This document shows positions 34,764-35,585 of a stretch of DNA of 35,585 nucleotides, in pieces (the first letter of the stretch is position 1; every line of letters begins with the position of its first letter). The notes under the pieces were generated by a model, which had not been told where the DNA came from, did not search any database, and saw only the letters and a program-made list of their open reading frames with translations. The translations under genes and the position numbers were made by a program. Source of the stretch: CAZEGV01 sp964511645 (GTDB taxonomy: Bacteria > Bacteroidota > Bacteroidia > Cytophagales > JAAEPT01); contig CAZEGV010000030.1 in assembly GCA_964511645.1 (NCBI GenBank), forward strand, positions 1 to 35,585, given 5' to 3'.

Positions 34764-34922
34764 ATACCATTTTAACTATAAGACAAGTCATTTATCCTGT
34801 TTGTTTTTACACTCTCTTCGTTAAAATAATTTACCGTAACCAGTTATGCTAAATCATTTTTCCTCGATATTGCAAAAAACAATTCAATCTAAATTAGACT
34901 CATATTATAGTTAAACTGGTAT
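34764..34922. mobile_element. MITE-like block with 18-bp inverted ends
   Basis: 34764-34781 and 34905-34922 are inverted copies with 17 of 18 bases matching (ATACCATTTTAACTATAA versus ATACCAGTTTAACTATAA). They enclose copy 2 of the dispersed repeat. The block is 159 bp, with no transposase and no clear target-site duplication. Non-autonomous mobility is an inference from this layout. Confidence 0.45.
34784..34903 (-). repeat. Dispersed ~120-bp repeat, copy 2
   Basis: The reverse complement matches 27939-28060 at about 80% by eye over its length, with 23 identical bases at 34832-34854. Orientation is opposite to copy 1. It overlaps the last few codons of the minus-strand remnant ORF that ends at 34889. 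Confidence 0.75.
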
Positions 34923-35278
34923 AAGTTCTTTTTATTACGCATTTCTATATCATAAAACACACCTGATTGTTCGCTCAAAAACTTATCTATCCCCTTTCTG
35001 TTGATACCAATACTTACTTCTTTGTTATTTATAGTAGTTTTAACTGATTTTTGTCTTAATTCTTTCAAAGCCCAGCTGAATGCATCTTTCCGTATGGTTT
35101 TTCGCTCTAGTAAATCCAACTGCTCTTTAATGCTCTTCTTTTCTTCTTTAGAAGTGTTTTTGACCATCCCGTGCGTTGCTGAGAATATCTCACCCACCTT
35201 TCCTGCATTGCCTACAATTCCACTTATTGGTTTTTGGCTTACTGGGTTTTCTTCGTCTACTATTTTTGTCCGTTCTTT
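34889..35278 (-). pseudogene. Remnant of a larger gene, possibly phage or polymorphic-toxin related
   Basis: The frame is open from 35278 to the stop at 34889-34891 but has no ATG at its upstream end; a GTG at 35197 is the only common start (102 residues). The segment before it (KIVDEENPVSQKPISGIVGN) reads like protein, so the gene probably began further upstream. A second open frame (about 35270-35345) would join it by a one-base shift at the A5 run in GGTAAAAAGAACGG. The middle (TTINNKEVSIGINRKGIDKF) faintly resembles nuclease-like domains of polymorphic toxins and phage proteins; this is weak. The last 11 codons lie in the MITE-like block, so the natural C-terminus may be lost. Confidence 0.4.
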
Positions 35279-35530
35279 TTACCGACTTCTATTTTTCTAC
35301 TGCATTTATTAATTGGCTCATTTGTAACAAGTTTGGTTATTATTCGTATATTTGGGTAAAGGAAAAGGTTTAAGAAACACTCCTAAGGGTTTATTAGATC
35401 GGTACGTGCTTAAACAATTTCCTTTATTTTTCACTTACAGAGTCCGTTATGGTAGATAAAAAAAACTCATTATTCTTTGTTTCAATCACGTTTAGACACA
35501 CTTTTTTTCTAAAAAATAAATTATTTAAAC
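35279..35530. other. AT-rich stretch without a recognisable intact gene
   Basis: Apart from the short frame-shifted piece at about 35270-35345, I see no credible ORF, RNA or strong hairpin. The bases around 35458-35530 are A/T rich and may hold the 3' region of the gene that runs off the end. Confidence 0.4.
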
Positions 35531-35585
35531 CTACAATTTGTTTTCAAATACTTTATGGTAAGCCTTCTCCATTTGATTTATTTCA
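35531..35585 (-). CDS. C-terminal end of an unknown gene, partial
   Basis: On the minus strand the frame from the window edge reads EINQMEKAYHKVFENKL and stops at TAG (35531-35533). The composition looks like a real protein end, but 17 residues are too few for identification and the frame could be chance. Confidence 0.3.
   Translation of the reverse strand, partial: EINQMEKAYHKVFENKL

Noticed and set aside
35001..35312. 103-codon plus-strand ORF at the right end
   Set aside because: Antisense to the minus-strand remnant; translation is Phe/Leu/Ser-rich as expected for an antisense of Lys/Glu-rich coding sequence.
1..35585. CRISPR arrays, tRNA or rRNA genes, integrase or transposase
   Set aside because: No regularly spaced repeats, cloverleaf-like sequence, rRNA segments or recombinase-like ORFs were seen on either strand; a covariance search (tRNAscan, Rfam) would settle small RNAs.

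Overview
The window is chromosomal DNA from a member of the Bacteroidota, most likely a gliding or marine type in the Cytophagales/Flavobacteriales range; I cannot place it more finely. The evidence is the low G+C content, Bacteroidota-type promoters (TAnnTTTG boxes, little Shine-Dalgarno signal), type IX secretion (T9SS) C-terminal sorting domains on several proteins, many lipoproteins with LSC-type lipoboxes, AsmA-like and PpiD-like envelope proteins, and a beta-propeller/SpoIIE signalling protein. Genes sit in short operons separated by clear intrinsic terminators. I saw no rRNA, tRNA, CRISPR array, integrase or transposase.

Layout. 1-44 is the very end of a T9SS type-B cargo protein. 167-745 (-) is a TrpF-like barrel that appears to lack the catalytic residues. 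835-2998 is a lipoprotein/secreted subtilase pair. 2999-3412 is non-coding and rich in inverted repeats. 3413-6160 is a large secreted GH18 protein with an altered catalytic motif. 6425-8956 is clpC. 9049-10195 (-) holds a periplasmic rhodanese and a nitroreductase. 10270-15785 holds an AsmA-like protein and a PpiD-like chaperone. 15845-16567 is a uroporphyrinogen-III methyltransferase.

16661-24693 looks like one long transcription unit: alpha/beta hydrolase, CBS-domain protein, NAD kinase, a small unknown protein, an asparagine-synthetase paralogue with altered active-site residues, a lipoprotein, and a two-component-type propeller protein ending in a SpoIIE phosphatase. Facing it is a canonical asnB (24785-26449, -). 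Then come a Cys-rich 66-residue lipoprotein, a MauE/DoxX-thioredoxin fusion, and malate dehydrogenase (-).

29342-34314 is a compact five-gene operon: FdtA-type sugar ketoisomerase, FemAB/GNAT-like transferase, N,N-dimethylformamidase-like protein, glycosyltransferase and flippase. It looks like part of a surface-glycan locus. The dimethylformamidase-like member is the best candidate here for an undescribed activity. From 34389 to the end the DNA looks eroded: a small coiled-coil ORF, a remnant ORF that runs into a repeat, and a partial ORF. A diverged ~120-bp repeat occurs in inverted orientation at 27939-28060 and 34784-34903, bracketing mdh and the glycan operon.
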